A DNA stretch of 64,000 nucleotides from Ovis canadensis (taxonomy: Eukaryota; Chordata; Mammalia; Artiodactyla; Bovidae). The position numbers were made by a program, and so were the translations under genes. Where the stretch lies: NCBI RefSeq assembly GCF_042477335.2, contig NC_091245.1, positions 29,336,501-29,400,500 of the forward strand. Reading direction: 5' to 3'. The notes under the pieces are model-generated. The model was not told where the DNA came from, searched no databases, and saw nothing but the letters and a program-made list of their open reading frames with translations. Each line of letters begins with the position of its first letter. Position 1 is the first letter of the stretch. Below, one piece after another: positions 54,721 to 64,000 of the stretch.

Positions 54721-54872
54721 TTTCCCTGGGTCAAGAATATTCCCTCGAGAAGGAAATGGCCACCCACTCCAGAATTCTGGCCTGGTGAATCCCATGGACA
54801 GAGGAGCCTGGCGGGCTATAGTTCATGAGGTCGCAAAAGAGTCAGACATGACTGAGTGACTCAACAACAACT
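54721..54872 (+). mobile_element. Second, 5'-truncated Bov-tA directly adjacent
   Basis: CCCTGGGTCAAGAATATTCC to GACATGACTGAGTGACTCAA. Confidence 0.9.
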
Positions 54873-55292
54873 AGACCGCGGCACAGGGTAGGTGCTCACA
54901 AGAGTTTCAGATCAAAGAATGAAAAGCTTGACGGCATAGAAGGGCGCAGCTTACCCTGCGGTGGGAGAGAAGCAGTGAATGTTTTTAAGCCTCTAGTTTC
55001 TGAAGCACTTTGATGGCATATTCAATCTTATTTTTAAGAAGTTCTCTAATTATGGAAATATTTCTAACACAGAAAAAGGTAGAACATTAATAAAGCAGAC
55101 AACGGTGAACCCATCACCTAGATTTATCAGATGAACACCTTGCTGTATTCATTTCAAGTATTTTTCTAGTGAAGTGATAGAGATGAAAGTCCCCACTTCA
55201 TCCAACCTCCTTCTCTTCTTTCTGTCAAGGGGTCACCACTATCCTTGAAATTGGTGACTCTCCTTCCTGAGCATTTGGTATTATTTTGTGCT

Positions 55293-55499
55293 TTAATTAA
55301 AAAAAAAAAAAGTTATTTGGCTGCACTGGGTCCTGGTTGCCACACACAGGATCTTCGCTCTTCGCTGCAGCATGGGAGACCTTTCCAGTTGTGCAACGCA
55401 GGATCTTTGGTTGTGGCATGTGGGATCTAGCTCCGTGATCAGGGAACGAACCCGGGCCCCCTGCGCTGGGAGTTCAGAGCCTTAGCCACTATAGTCCCT
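55293..55499 (-). mobile_element. CHR SINE, antisense
   Basis: TTATTTGGCTGCACTGGGTC, TGGCATGTGGGATCTAGCTC and AACGAACCCGGGCCCC. Confidence 0.88.
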
Positions 55500-55947
55500 A
55501 TTTTGTGTTTTTAAACTTTCCGAATATGGGCATCTTATTCTACCCTTCCTTTTGCAATTTGCTTTTCACTCTATTATGCCTTTAGAATTTAGCCATGTTG
55601 ATACACAGAAATCTAGATCCCTCGCTTTAACAGCTGTATGGTTTTCCACTGTACGCATCTACAAAGAACACTTCATTTCCCCATTTTCTTACTGGTGAAC
55701 ATATTTTCATTCTTGGTAGTTTCAAACAGTGCAGCAGTGGATAGCTTTATACACATCTCCTGTGCACCCACATCACGTACAACCTGTATAACAGTTGCAG
55801 CACATACCCCTGCATGGCCTTGGAGAATCGTGTAACGTCTCAGAAGCTTAGTTTCCTCATCAGTATCCTGGGGTAATAAAACAGCACACATTTGGTGATG
55901 ACGGCATGCTTCAGTGCAGGTGTAAAGCATTTTGCAACCTGTACAGG

Positions 55948-57200
55948 ACTCCACATGTTAGTAAGGTAATGCTCAAAATCCTTCAAGCCAGGCTTCAACA
56001 GTACATGAACCAAGAACTTCCAGATGTACAAGCTGGATTTAGAAAAGGCAGAGGAACCAGAGATCAAATGCCAGTATCCACTGGATCATAGAAAAAGTAA
56101 GGGAATTCCAGAAAAACATCTACTTCTGCTTCACTGACTACACGAAAGCCTTTGACTGTGTAGATCACAACAAACTGTGGAAAATTCTTAAAGAGAAGGA
56201 AATACCAGACCACCTTACCTGCCTCTTGAGAAATCTATATGCAGGTCAAGAAACAACAGTTAGAACCAGACTTGGAACAACAAAATGGCTCCAAATTGGG
56301 GAAGGGGTATGTCAAGACTGTATATTGTCACCTTGCTTATTTAACTTATATACAGAGTACATCATATGAAATGCTGGGCTGGATGAAGCACAAGCTGGAC
56401 TCAAGATTGCCAGGAGAAATATCAACAATCTCAGATATGCAGATGATACCACTCTAATGGCAGAACTAAAGAGCCTCTGGATGAGGGTGAAAGAGGAGCA
56501 TGAAAAAGCTAGCTTAAAAATCACCATTCAAAAAACTAAGATCATGGCATCCAGTCCCATCACTTTATGGCAAATAGATGGAGAAAGTGGAAACAGTGAC
56601 AAATTTTATTTTCTTGGGCTCCAAAATCACTGCAGATGGTGACTGTAGCCACAAAATTACGACACTTACTCCTTGGAAGAAAAGCTATGACAAACCTAGA
56701 CAGCATACTAAAAAGCAGAGACGTCATGGTGCCGACAAAGTCTGTATAGTCAAAGCTATGGTTTTTCTGGTAGTCATGTATGCATGTAAGAACTGGACTA
56801 CAAAGAAGGCTGAGCACCAAAGAATTGATGCTTTTGAACTGTGGTGCTGGAGAAGACTCTTGAGAGTCACTTGGACTTCAAGAAGGTCAAACCAGCTAAT
56901 CCTATAGGAAATCAATCCTGAATATTCACTGGAAGGACTGATGCTGAAGCTAAAGCTCCAATACTTTGGCCACCTGATGTGAAGAGCTGACTCATTGGAA
57001 AAGACCTTGATGCTGGGAAAGATCAGGGCAGGAGGAGAAGGGGGCAACAGAGGATGAGATGGTTGGATGGCATCACCAACTCAATGGACATGAGTTTGAG
57101 CAAACTCCAGGAGAGAGTGAAGGACTGAGAAGCCTGGCGTGCTGTAGTCCATGGGATCACAAAGAGTCGGACACGACTTAGGGACTGAACAACAGAGGAC
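55948..57200 (+). mobile_element. BovB LINE, part of reverse transcriptase plus 3' end, inactive
   Basis: Broken frames include QAGFRKGRGTRDQ and, near 56436-56455, the reverse-transcriptase core YADDTTLM. Stops and frameshifts interrupt it repeatedly. The 3' end follows the usual order (GATCATGGCATCCAGTCCCA, GACTCATTGGAAAAGACCTT, GACACGACTTAGGGACTGAA). Confidence 0.95.
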
Positions 57201-57575
57201 TCCATGAGTGTTGGCTGTTCATTATCCGCATGTTTGATATCCAGGATGTACTGAGCACCCTTCCATCTGGGGACACAGCGAACAGGGACGGCTCCCAATG
57301 TGCTCACACGCAGAAGAGACAGTTTGATGAGTGCAGCACGAGAATGCACAAGACTGCTCAGTGATCTAGGCCAGGGTGCAGAGGCAGGTACGGCTTCAGA
57401 GAGGCAGTGACACTAAACTCAGCCCCCTGAAGACCGAGGCAAAGTGAATGGAAGATGGGAGGATGGAAGGCTGACTGGGGCAGAAGGCACAGTAGATGCG
57501 AAGGGACTGAAGGGCGTAAGGGGACATAAGAGCTGGGCGTGGGGGAGTGGCAGCAAGATCAAATAAGCCCAGACA

Positions 57576-57591
57576 GGTAAGTAAGTAAGTG
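57576..57591 (+). repeat. (GTAA)n microsatellite
   Basis: GTAAGTAAGTAAGTGA at the edge of a Bov-tA. Confidence 0.85.
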
Positions 57592-57866
57592 AAAGTTGCT
57601 CAGTTGTGTCTGACTCTAAATTCTCCAGGCTAGAATACTGCAGTGGGTAGTCTTTCCCTTCTCCAGGGGATCTTCCCAACCCAGGGATCGAACCCAAGTC
57701 TCCCAAATTGCAGGTGGATTCTTTACCAGCTGAGCCATAAAGGAAACCCAAGAATACTGAAGTGGGTAGCCTATCCCTTCTCCGGCAGACCTTCACAACC
57801 CAGGAATCAAACTGGGGCCTCCTGCATTGCAGGTGGATTCTTCACGGAGCTATCAGGGAAGCCCGG
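57590..57866 (-). mobile_element. Bov-tA SINE, antisense, with duplicated inner part
   Basis: GTGAAAGTTGCTCAGTTGTG to AGCTATCAGGGAAGCCCGG. The block from AGAATACTG through GGTGGATTCTT appears twice. Confidence 0.9.
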
Positions 57867-58042
57867 AGAGGTAAGCAGAGCCCAGACACCACGCCCTGAG
57901 TAATAGGGAGCCACTGATGGATTTTAAGCAAGGGAGTGATAGATTCTGTGTGTTAGAAGCAGTCTAGGTAAGCTCTGGAGAGCGGCTGTAAACCATTGTA
58001 CCTCCACTCAGCAACGATGTCTCCTACACTTCGGGAGGTCCT

Positions 58043-58168
58043 CTCTGGTAGTCTAGAGGGTTAAGATACCACGATTCTAATACAGGGTGCATGGGTTTGA
58101 TCCTTGGTCAGGGAACTAAGATCCCACATGCTACGCAGTGTGGGCAAAAATTTTAAAAAATTTAAAAA
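58043..58168 (+). mobile_element. CHR SINE, 5' part with A-rich tail
   Basis: CTCTGGTAGTCTAGAGGGTT and GGTCAGGGAACTAAGATCCC. Confidence 0.85.
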
Positions 58169-58169
58169 G

Positions 58170-59290
58170 GGCCTGGCTGCAGTGTGGAAGGGGTGTGGGG
58201 GAGAGGCAAGAGGCTGAAGGCCGAGGATGGGAGTGCTGCAGGGGTGCAGTGAAACATGACGAGGGCAGAGCCAAGGCGGCCACTGATTCTGCCCCATCAC
58301 GCTGTGGCAGCATCACCAGCACAGATGGGAGGAGTGGGCCAGCCGACGGGCACCTCATCGCGATTCAAAGAGGTCTGTGCTTACACACCGCAGTGAGTCT
58401 TTGTCTTGGGCTCACTTATCATCTTTCAAGGCACAGGACCCAGCCACCAGCTCTCAAGCTCCTGGATGATATGAGCCCTTCGGTATCATGGCAGCAAGGA
58501 CGTGGCTGGGTCCTCACCAGGGTCCCAGGATAAGAAGCCCCACCAGCATCCAGACCACACAGATCCCATATGGAAGGAGGGGAAGGGGCGACATATCCTA
58601 ACATAAGAGGGGCCGTCGGTTATCACTGGGTGGTAATATCTACACATCAGATACCTAACATGGGACAAAGACAAAGAACTGCCCAGGATCCTCACTCCTT
58701 AGGTGGGGACCCCCGACCATCCCTAACAACGGTGAGAGGCCTCCACCCTCCGCGCAGTGGTGTGTCTTAGCCTCCCCCAGGCTAGCCTAGAGCCAGCCAT
58801 TCTCCCGGCGCTCTGTACTTCCCATTTGAGCATACTCACCTCTTTGAGAATTACAGCTTTAATTCCGGTCTTCTTGTCATACTGTAAGCTCCATGATGGA
58901 GCTTCCCAGGACTGCCCTCGCCTTGTTCACTGTTCTCCCCTCAGTGCTGCAAACAGAGTCTGGCTCCCAGCTGGCCCTCCAGGAGTATTTGTAAGTAGAC
59001 TCAATAGGACACACCAACTAAGAGGAAAAGGTGAATGAAGACGCCCCGACTGAGAGACCCTGAGAAAGGAAAAGTGCCTCTCTCCAGGCACAGGAGAGGC
59101 AGTGAGGTCACAGTTCCTGTCCGTGATGCGGCTGCTCAGAGAAGGGCCTTCTCCTTACCCTAGGCTGAAAAGAGGCTTTGCAACAGACCAGGATTCCCTG
59201 AAGCTCAGTCCATGGAAGGCTGGTCTCAAAATGTTCTCTAGTTTAAAAAGCCTGGGAAACCCTGGTTAAAACGAAAAATCTTTCTTCACC
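58170..59290. other. Unassigned unique sequence
   Basis: No exon, recent repeat or RNA gene recognised. A CYB5RL 3' UTR would end above this stretch if the candidate signals are used. Confidence 0.4.
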
Positions 59291-59308
59291 ACTGGACTTT
59301 TCAGAACC

Positions 59309-59314
59309 TTTATT
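59309..59314 (-). other. Second possible poly(A) signal (AATAAA) for CYB5RL
   Basis: A minus-strand AATAAA follows the previous candidate by about 140 bases. Either could end a long CYB5RL 3' UTR; a Bov-tA at 59866-60065 would then lie inside that UTR. Confidence 0.25.
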
Positions 59315-59450
59315 ATGCTCACATGCTTACATGCACATAATTGCTGGCAAAGGCCACAGGCGGTATTCTCCACATCTACATGACCATGGAATGCTGCCTG
59401 TGAAACTTGGTTTGAAACCTTTGGCACCACCCCGCAATGGCCTGTCCTTA

Positions 59451-59456
59451 TTTATT
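59451..59456 (-). other. Possible poly(A) signal (AATAAA) for CYB5RL
   Basis: AATAAA on the minus strand about 1.7 kb past the CYB5RL stop, in a stretch without recognised recent repeats. Use is not shown by the sequence. Confidence 0.25.
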
Positions 59457-59865
59457 GAACACGGCACAGCACGGAGTTTTGTTGCAACTTTTTGGGCAGT
59501 ATAGGAAAACCCTATTTCACAAATGAAAATGACTCCAAGCCCCAAGATAGAAATGGGATAAAAACAGAACTGCTCTGGTTGGAGGGGGTCCTGGGGATCC
59601 CACCCAGCTTCCATTCCTTCACAGCAGCCATGCCAGGAACTATGCTATCCTACAGAGTCCAGTCTAAAAAAATCACTGGTACAGAATCTGTGGACAGGGC
59701 TGACATTATAAATCTGGCTTCTGATGCTGGCCCCGCAGTGAACTGTTTTATATTGGGCAGATCACATGGCCTCTCTGGGCCCTGATTTCCCCATTGATAC
59801 AATGAATCTGATAGAAGAGATACTTTCTGGAGTCCTGAGCTTTAACCTCTGATATGATGAGGACT

Positions 59866-60066
59866 GGGCTTCCCAGGTGGGGCTAATGGTAAAGAATTTG
59901 CCTGCCAATGTAGGTGGCATGGGTGGGTTCGAGCCCTGGGCTGGGAAGATCCCCTGGAGGAGGGTATGGCAACCCATTCTACTATTCTTGCCCAGAGAAT
60001 TCCAGGGATAGAGGAGCCTGGCGGGCAAAGAGTCAGACAAGACTTAAGTGACTTAGCATGCACACA
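59866..60066 (+). mobile_element. Bov-tA SINE
   Basis: GGGCTTCCCAGGTGGGGCTA to GACAAGACTTAAGTGACTTA. If CYB5RL has a long 3' UTR, this lies inside it in the opposite sense. Confidence 0.92.
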
Positions 60067-60079
60067 CACATGTGACGAA

Positions 60080-60170
60080 GACTGTGATTTTATGACTGCA
60101 AAATTCTAACTCTTCGATTTTATGGTCCTTTGATTCTGAGATTCCATGGCTTAATATTCTAATTCTGGGA
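60080..60170. repeat. Degenerate GATTTTATG/ATTCTAA-type low-complexity block
   Basis: TGATTTTATGACTG, CGATTTTATGGTCC and TTGATTCTGAGATTCC recur irregularly, like the block at 28150-28340; both lie just past a Bov-tA. Confidence 0.5.
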
Positions 60171-61144
60171 CTGCCTGTAGCCAGCTGGAGCTGGTGCAGC
60201 AGACAGGAGCACAGGCTGCAAAAAAAGCAGAATTCATTATCTGCAGTGTGCTGCCCAGGAGCACTGGGTTCCCTGGGGAGGGCATGCCCCGTTCAGGATG
60301 GAGCCGGTGGCGTGTGGAGGGGAGGGAACAGCAGCAGCTCAATGGGCAGAGCAGGGAGAGGGACCCAGGTCTCCCGACTCCTGCTCTATCTTTAGATCTC
60401 CATAGCAACCGTCACCAGGGTGTTGAGCTGCCGGCGCAGGCTGAGCTGGCTGCCTGCAGGAGGGAGGGGCATTAGCTTCCTTCCGTACCTCTTTTGCCAG
60501 GGAAAGGACTCTGGGTTGAGCTCTCAAGCCAGGAAAAGGAGACTGAGAGGGAAGCCCTTTGCAGCAGGAAAGGCCTGGGGCCAAAAGAAAGGTAGTCTAG
60601 GGCCCCACCTTGCTCTGAAATGTGGTCAGGTCAAAGAAGCCTTGACCTTCATTGTGTCAGGCTCACAGCACTAGAGGCCCAGACAGCAAGTTCTTCCTCC
60701 AGCCTCCCCGGCGGTCATTCCCTAAACAGTCAGTGAGCACCTCCTCTGAGCTGGCCTGGAGGCCACAAGAGATACACAGACTCCAGGGAAAGCAGGCTTT
60801 GGCTGAGGAATCAGGAAAGCCCCTCCCAGTCCTCCTTCTGCTGATTCCTACTCAGCCAGGACCTGGCTCCTTCCAGGAAGTCCTCCCTGACTGCCCACTG
60901 TATACTCTCCTGTTCAGGACTCCTACAGCCCCATCCTCTCTCCTCCCAGCAGGATGCCTGTCGGAGCGTCAGCGACCTCGTGGGATGGATGAGAAATGGA
61001 GGTCTGCAGAGGCAAAGGTATTCATCCCAGGTCACCTGGAGCACGAACAGCGGTCTCCCATTCATGTCTTCGGATTCCAGTCCATGCTCCTTCCTGCTTC
61101 CCAGTGCCGGGCCCCAGGCCTGAGCTTTAGAAGTGAGGCCAGGC

Positions 61145-61348
61145 CTAGAAGAGGAAGTAGGAGTCCTCGGCCAGGCCTGCGTGCAGCAAGTACCCAGCCA
61201 CGTCCTTGGTAAACTCGGCTGATCCACAGACCAGAGCGAATGGCTTTCTCCGACAGGTGCTGACCAGTTCTTCAAGCAGGTCCTGGTCCAGGCGGCCAAA
61301 GCGGGTCCTGTCCCGGTAACTCCAGGGGAGCTGCTCCAGGGAGTTCTC
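61145..61348 (-). CDS. CYB5RL: CYB5RL last coding exon (C-terminal part of the NAD(P)H-binding domain)
   Basis: The exon has 67 codons plus TAG and opens after the acceptor CATCCTCCCAG with ENSLEQLPWSYR. It shows the ferredoxin-reductase C-terminal features: the GRTRFG-like turn (RTRFGRL), the nucleotide-binding strand and turn (FALVCGSAEF), and a C-terminal aromatic end (SYFLF). CYB5 reductases pass electrons from NADH through FAD to cytochrome b5; CYB5RL is a little-studied paralogue. The usual CGPP motif reads CGSA here. No earlier exon was found up to 64000, so the rest of this minus-strand gene lies outside the window. Confidence 0.9.
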   Translation of the reverse strand, partial: ENSLEQLPWSYRDRTRFGRLDQDLLEELVSTCRRKPFALVCGSAEFTKDVAGYLLHAGLAEDSYFLF

Positions 61349-61807
61349 CTGGGAGGATGAGAGACAGTGGGGGTAACTCCTGGGCATCCTCAGAGTTTAC
61401 ACAGTCAGCTCCTCTCTGCCAAACAAGGAACCTGAGCCAGAGGGGATGGGGGGAAGCATGCTTCACCCAGCCCCACCACAGGCCAGGTACTTCCTTCCAC
61501 GTGGACTCAGGTCACCCTCACAGAAGCCTGTGGACCAGTAAGCACAGGTGAGGCACAGGGAGGAGGAGGGATGTCCCTGGGACACATGATGATGTGGGGC
61601 AGCAGAGGGATCAGACTGTGGGTCCCATCATTTCCACTGCCTCCCAGGGGCTGCTGTCCCTGACACTCTGGAGGGAATGTTTTCTCACCATGACTGTGGG
61701 TCTCCCAGCATCTTTCCAAGGTTATTTATCACCATCACTCTCAGAGCATAACTTTTGAGCATTTAAGTTTTCAATTCACTTGTTGAGTTAACCAATGTCT
61801 ACTGAGT

Positions 61808-61934
61808 GGACTCGATGGACATGAGTTTGCGCAAGCTCTGGGGAGTTGGTGATGGACAGCGAAGCCTGGGGTGCTGTAGTCCATGGGGTCACAAAGAGTC
61901 GGACATGACTGAGCAACTGAACTCACTCACTGAG
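61808..61934 (+). mobile_element. BovB LINE 3' terminal fragment
   Basis: GATGGACATGAGTTTGCGCA to GACTGAGCAACTGAACTCAC. Confidence 0.92.
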
Positions 61935-62199
61935 TGGACTGTGCCTGGCTCTGTGCTAGGCAATAGGGACAGGACAGCTGCTCCAGGCAGACAGGGCTCC
62001 TGGCCTCATCTGGCTGTGCAACAGCGATCCCAGGCTGCCTTAACCAAGAGAGGGGTTTATTTCTCTCACATGGGAAGGCTAGAGGCAGCATTCCAGGGGT
62101 GTATGAGGCCCCAGGCTCTTTCTCGTTCTGCTCCTCTAGCCTTAGCTTGTGGCTTTCATCCCTAAGGTTACAAAAGAAAATCTCCACTACCAGCTGACT

Positions 62200-62335
62200 T
62201 GGAAAAATTTAAGTAAATATTTTCTTGAAGTATAACATATGTATACATATGTCATATATTGTATATGTATTGACAGTTTGGAGAATTTTGACGAAAGAGA
62301 AGAAGCCATGTAACCAGCATCCAAAACAAATAAAA
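62200..62335. mobile_element. AT-rich L1-like 3' UTR remnant
   Basis: TATACATATGTCATATATTG and AACCAGCATCCAAAACAAAT; assignment is weak. Confidence 0.35.
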
Positions 62336-62449
62336 CCCCAGCAGAACAGGGCTGTCACCTCTGCAGATGCTATTGAGGTGAAGCTGCGAGACAGGATGGA
62401 GAGGGGGTGTTGGGGCTGGAATGCAAGCTTTGCCACCAATTTCTGGTGA

Positions 62450-63410
62450 GTGACCATGACCTCTCGGAGCTACCGTGATGAGTGATGAGTGCGGGGTGAT
62501 TGAGAAACCCTGAAAGAGGCTCCATGAGAGCAGGCCTAGAATCCCAGGCGCGCTCAGCGCCATCAGACCCCGAGGGCCTCTGAGCACAGTGCTCTGCTGC
62601 TCACAGCCGATCCTCTCTGATGATCCGCACCTTCTTGTGTGCCCTTTGTGCTCTGACCTGTCCAACGGGCCCCTTCAAGGGCAGGAACCAGCAGGGCCCA
62701 CTGGCCTTGCCCCTCCTTCCCACTGCCCAGTCCCGCCTTCCTCCCTGACCAGTTCATTCAGTGCGGCTCACCCTGACTGTACACACCAAGGGATGCATGG
62801 GGTCTGGTTGCTGCTCAAGTGGGGAGGGACCCTCAACAACGAGGATGCAGTGGGGTGGGTGAAGGAGAGCCTGGGCCGTGATAGCAGAAACATCTACACC
62901 AGCCTGGAGGCTCAGGGAAGCTCCCAGGACGGAATTATACCTCTGCAGAGAGATGTGAGGGATGAGTGGGTGTTAGCTTAAGAAGTGGGAAAAAGTGCTC
63001 CCTGTGGGGGAACAGCACGCACAAAGGCAGAAAAGCATGGAGCATTCGCAACCATGGGCAGACCAGTGACGCCAAACGCAGCAGGCAGTGGATGGAGGAG
63101 GGCCAGGGTGAGAGGCTGCAGAGGGCTGGCACATAGTCCTGGAGCCGCGGGGAGCCAGGGAAGGGCAGGAAGCGGGGCGGCGATGTGGTCAGAGCTGCCC
63201 TTCCAGCGGCAGGATGAAGGACAAATGGGCAGGAAGGCCCTTGACGAGGCTGTCACTATGGCCAGGCAGCTGGAGTGGAGGGAGCACGGACAGGCAGGAG
63301 GCCCCGTTCACTCCATCCTCCCCCGCCTGCCCTTGCTACTGACAGCCAGCCCACTCGCCTGCCCAAGCCCAGGGCACCGCATCGCCAAAACCCTGGCCCA
63401 AGGCAGAAGG
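62450..63410. other. Unassigned GC-rich sequence upstream of the CYB5RL last exon (intron)
   Basis: The minus strand was examined for further CYB5RL exons and none was found. This stretch should be an intron of that gene. Confidence 0.45.
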
Positions 63411-63419
63411 TCCCGTACT

Positions 63420-63540
63420 GCTGGTGAACTGTGACTCTGCCCTCAAGCCCAGGCTCAAATGCCATCTGCTGCGTGAAGCCCTCTCTGCTGGCTGCCAGCA
63501 CCTGAACACACTCCACAGCACCGACCCCCGTGCTGTTTTA
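63420..63540 (+). mobile_element. L2 3' fragment
   Basis: CAGGCTCAAATGCCATCTGC and GTGAAGCCCTCTCTGCTG. Confidence 0.65.
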
Positions 63541-63559
63541 TACCAGCAAGCAAGAAAAC

Positions 63560-63760
63560 CATGGACTCTCCACCAACTTGCTGTGTTACCTTGGGCAAGG
63601 TTCTTAACCTCTCTGTGCCTCAGTTTCCACATTCATTAAAAGGCCATGATGGAAGTGCAAGCCTCTAAAGATTTCGGTGGGGACTAGATGAGTTAACACA
63701 CATACAGTGCTTAGAACAGTGCCAGGCACAGACAAAGTTCTCGATGAAGGGAAGCCCTGT
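63560..63760 (+). mobile_element. MIR SINE
   Basis: TTACCTTGGGCAAGGTTCTT, CTCAGTTTCCACATTCATTA and CTTAGAACAGTGCCAGGCAC. Confidence 0.82.
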
Positions 63761-64000
63761 CAGCCGTCTCTGTGGCTGTCTCCACATATATAGGTGGGCC
63801 CCTAGAGGCCAGAAAGAGGGCATCTTCCTTTTGAAGCAGGACTGGCCCTTCGCTCACCCCTCTCCCCTTGGCTGTCCACTAGCCCTCTGCTCCATCTCTG
63901 ACCGTGGGCATTGCTGTTGCTGCTCACGCTCGCCAAGCATGACATCCTGGGTGATCAGGCCACTGAGCATTCCTCCTGATAGACAGGCCTGTGGACTCTG

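Noticed and set aside
55948-56460. Possible working reverse transcriptase gene
   Set aside because: The YADD core is present, but stops and frameshifts break the frame; it is a truncated BovB LINE.
61400-64000. Further CYB5RL exons
   Set aside because: The minus-strand frames show none of the expected FAD- or NADH-binding motifs.

Overview
This window is ruminant nuclear DNA, most likely from a bovid or another pecoran. The evidence is the density of ruminant-restricted repeats: Bov-tA/BovA tRNA-derived SINEs, BovB (RTE-type) LINE 3' ends finishing in repeated GACTGAACTGAA-like tails, an L1-BT-type 3' end, and many cetartiodactyl CHR SINEs. Old mammalian repeats (MIR, L2, MER2, L1M-like) lie underneath. 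Genes are split by introns and cover only a few percent of the sequence. Nothing bacterial, viral or CRISPR-like was seen.

Two protein-coding genes are supported, both on the minus strand. CDCP2 (CUB domain containing protein 2) is complete. Six coding exons between 45738 and 25712 join, with consistent splice phases, into a 540-residue open frame: signal peptide, three CUB domains, a ZP-N-like module and a C-terminal hydrophobic segment. CYB5RL (cytochrome b5 reductase-like) contributes only its last coding exon at 61145-61348; its other exons must lie beyond base 64000. The order matches, from memory, the CDCP2-CYB5RL neighbourhood of human chromosome 1p32.

Between them, on the plus strand, is a relic with clear similarity to Tctex1-type dynein light chains (best part 53067-53411, with possible exons at 50641-50795 and 52686-52800). 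It carries a frameshift, and the last 63 bases of its coding end occur twice, on either side of a BovA SINE.

Layout: 1-13.2 kb holds repeats only, including a composite inverted insertion that splits a Bov-tA at 7.56-7.87 kb and a nest of MER2 and Bov-tA inside an L1 at 10.3-11.3 kb. A 1.65 kb CA-rich minisatellite occupies 13.3-14.97 kb. 15-25.7 kb is mostly unique sequence with MIR and L2 relics. CDCP2 spans 25.7-45.7 kb with repeats in its introns. 45.8-53.6 kb is intergenic with the Tctex1-like relic. 54.5-61.1 kb is rich in SINE and BovB sequence, and the CYB5RL last exon follows.

All reading was by eye. Family names for repeats rest on recognised consensus features, and repeat edges are approximate to about 5-20 bases. 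Exon edges for CDCP2 were placed at splice dinucleotides and checked for phase.
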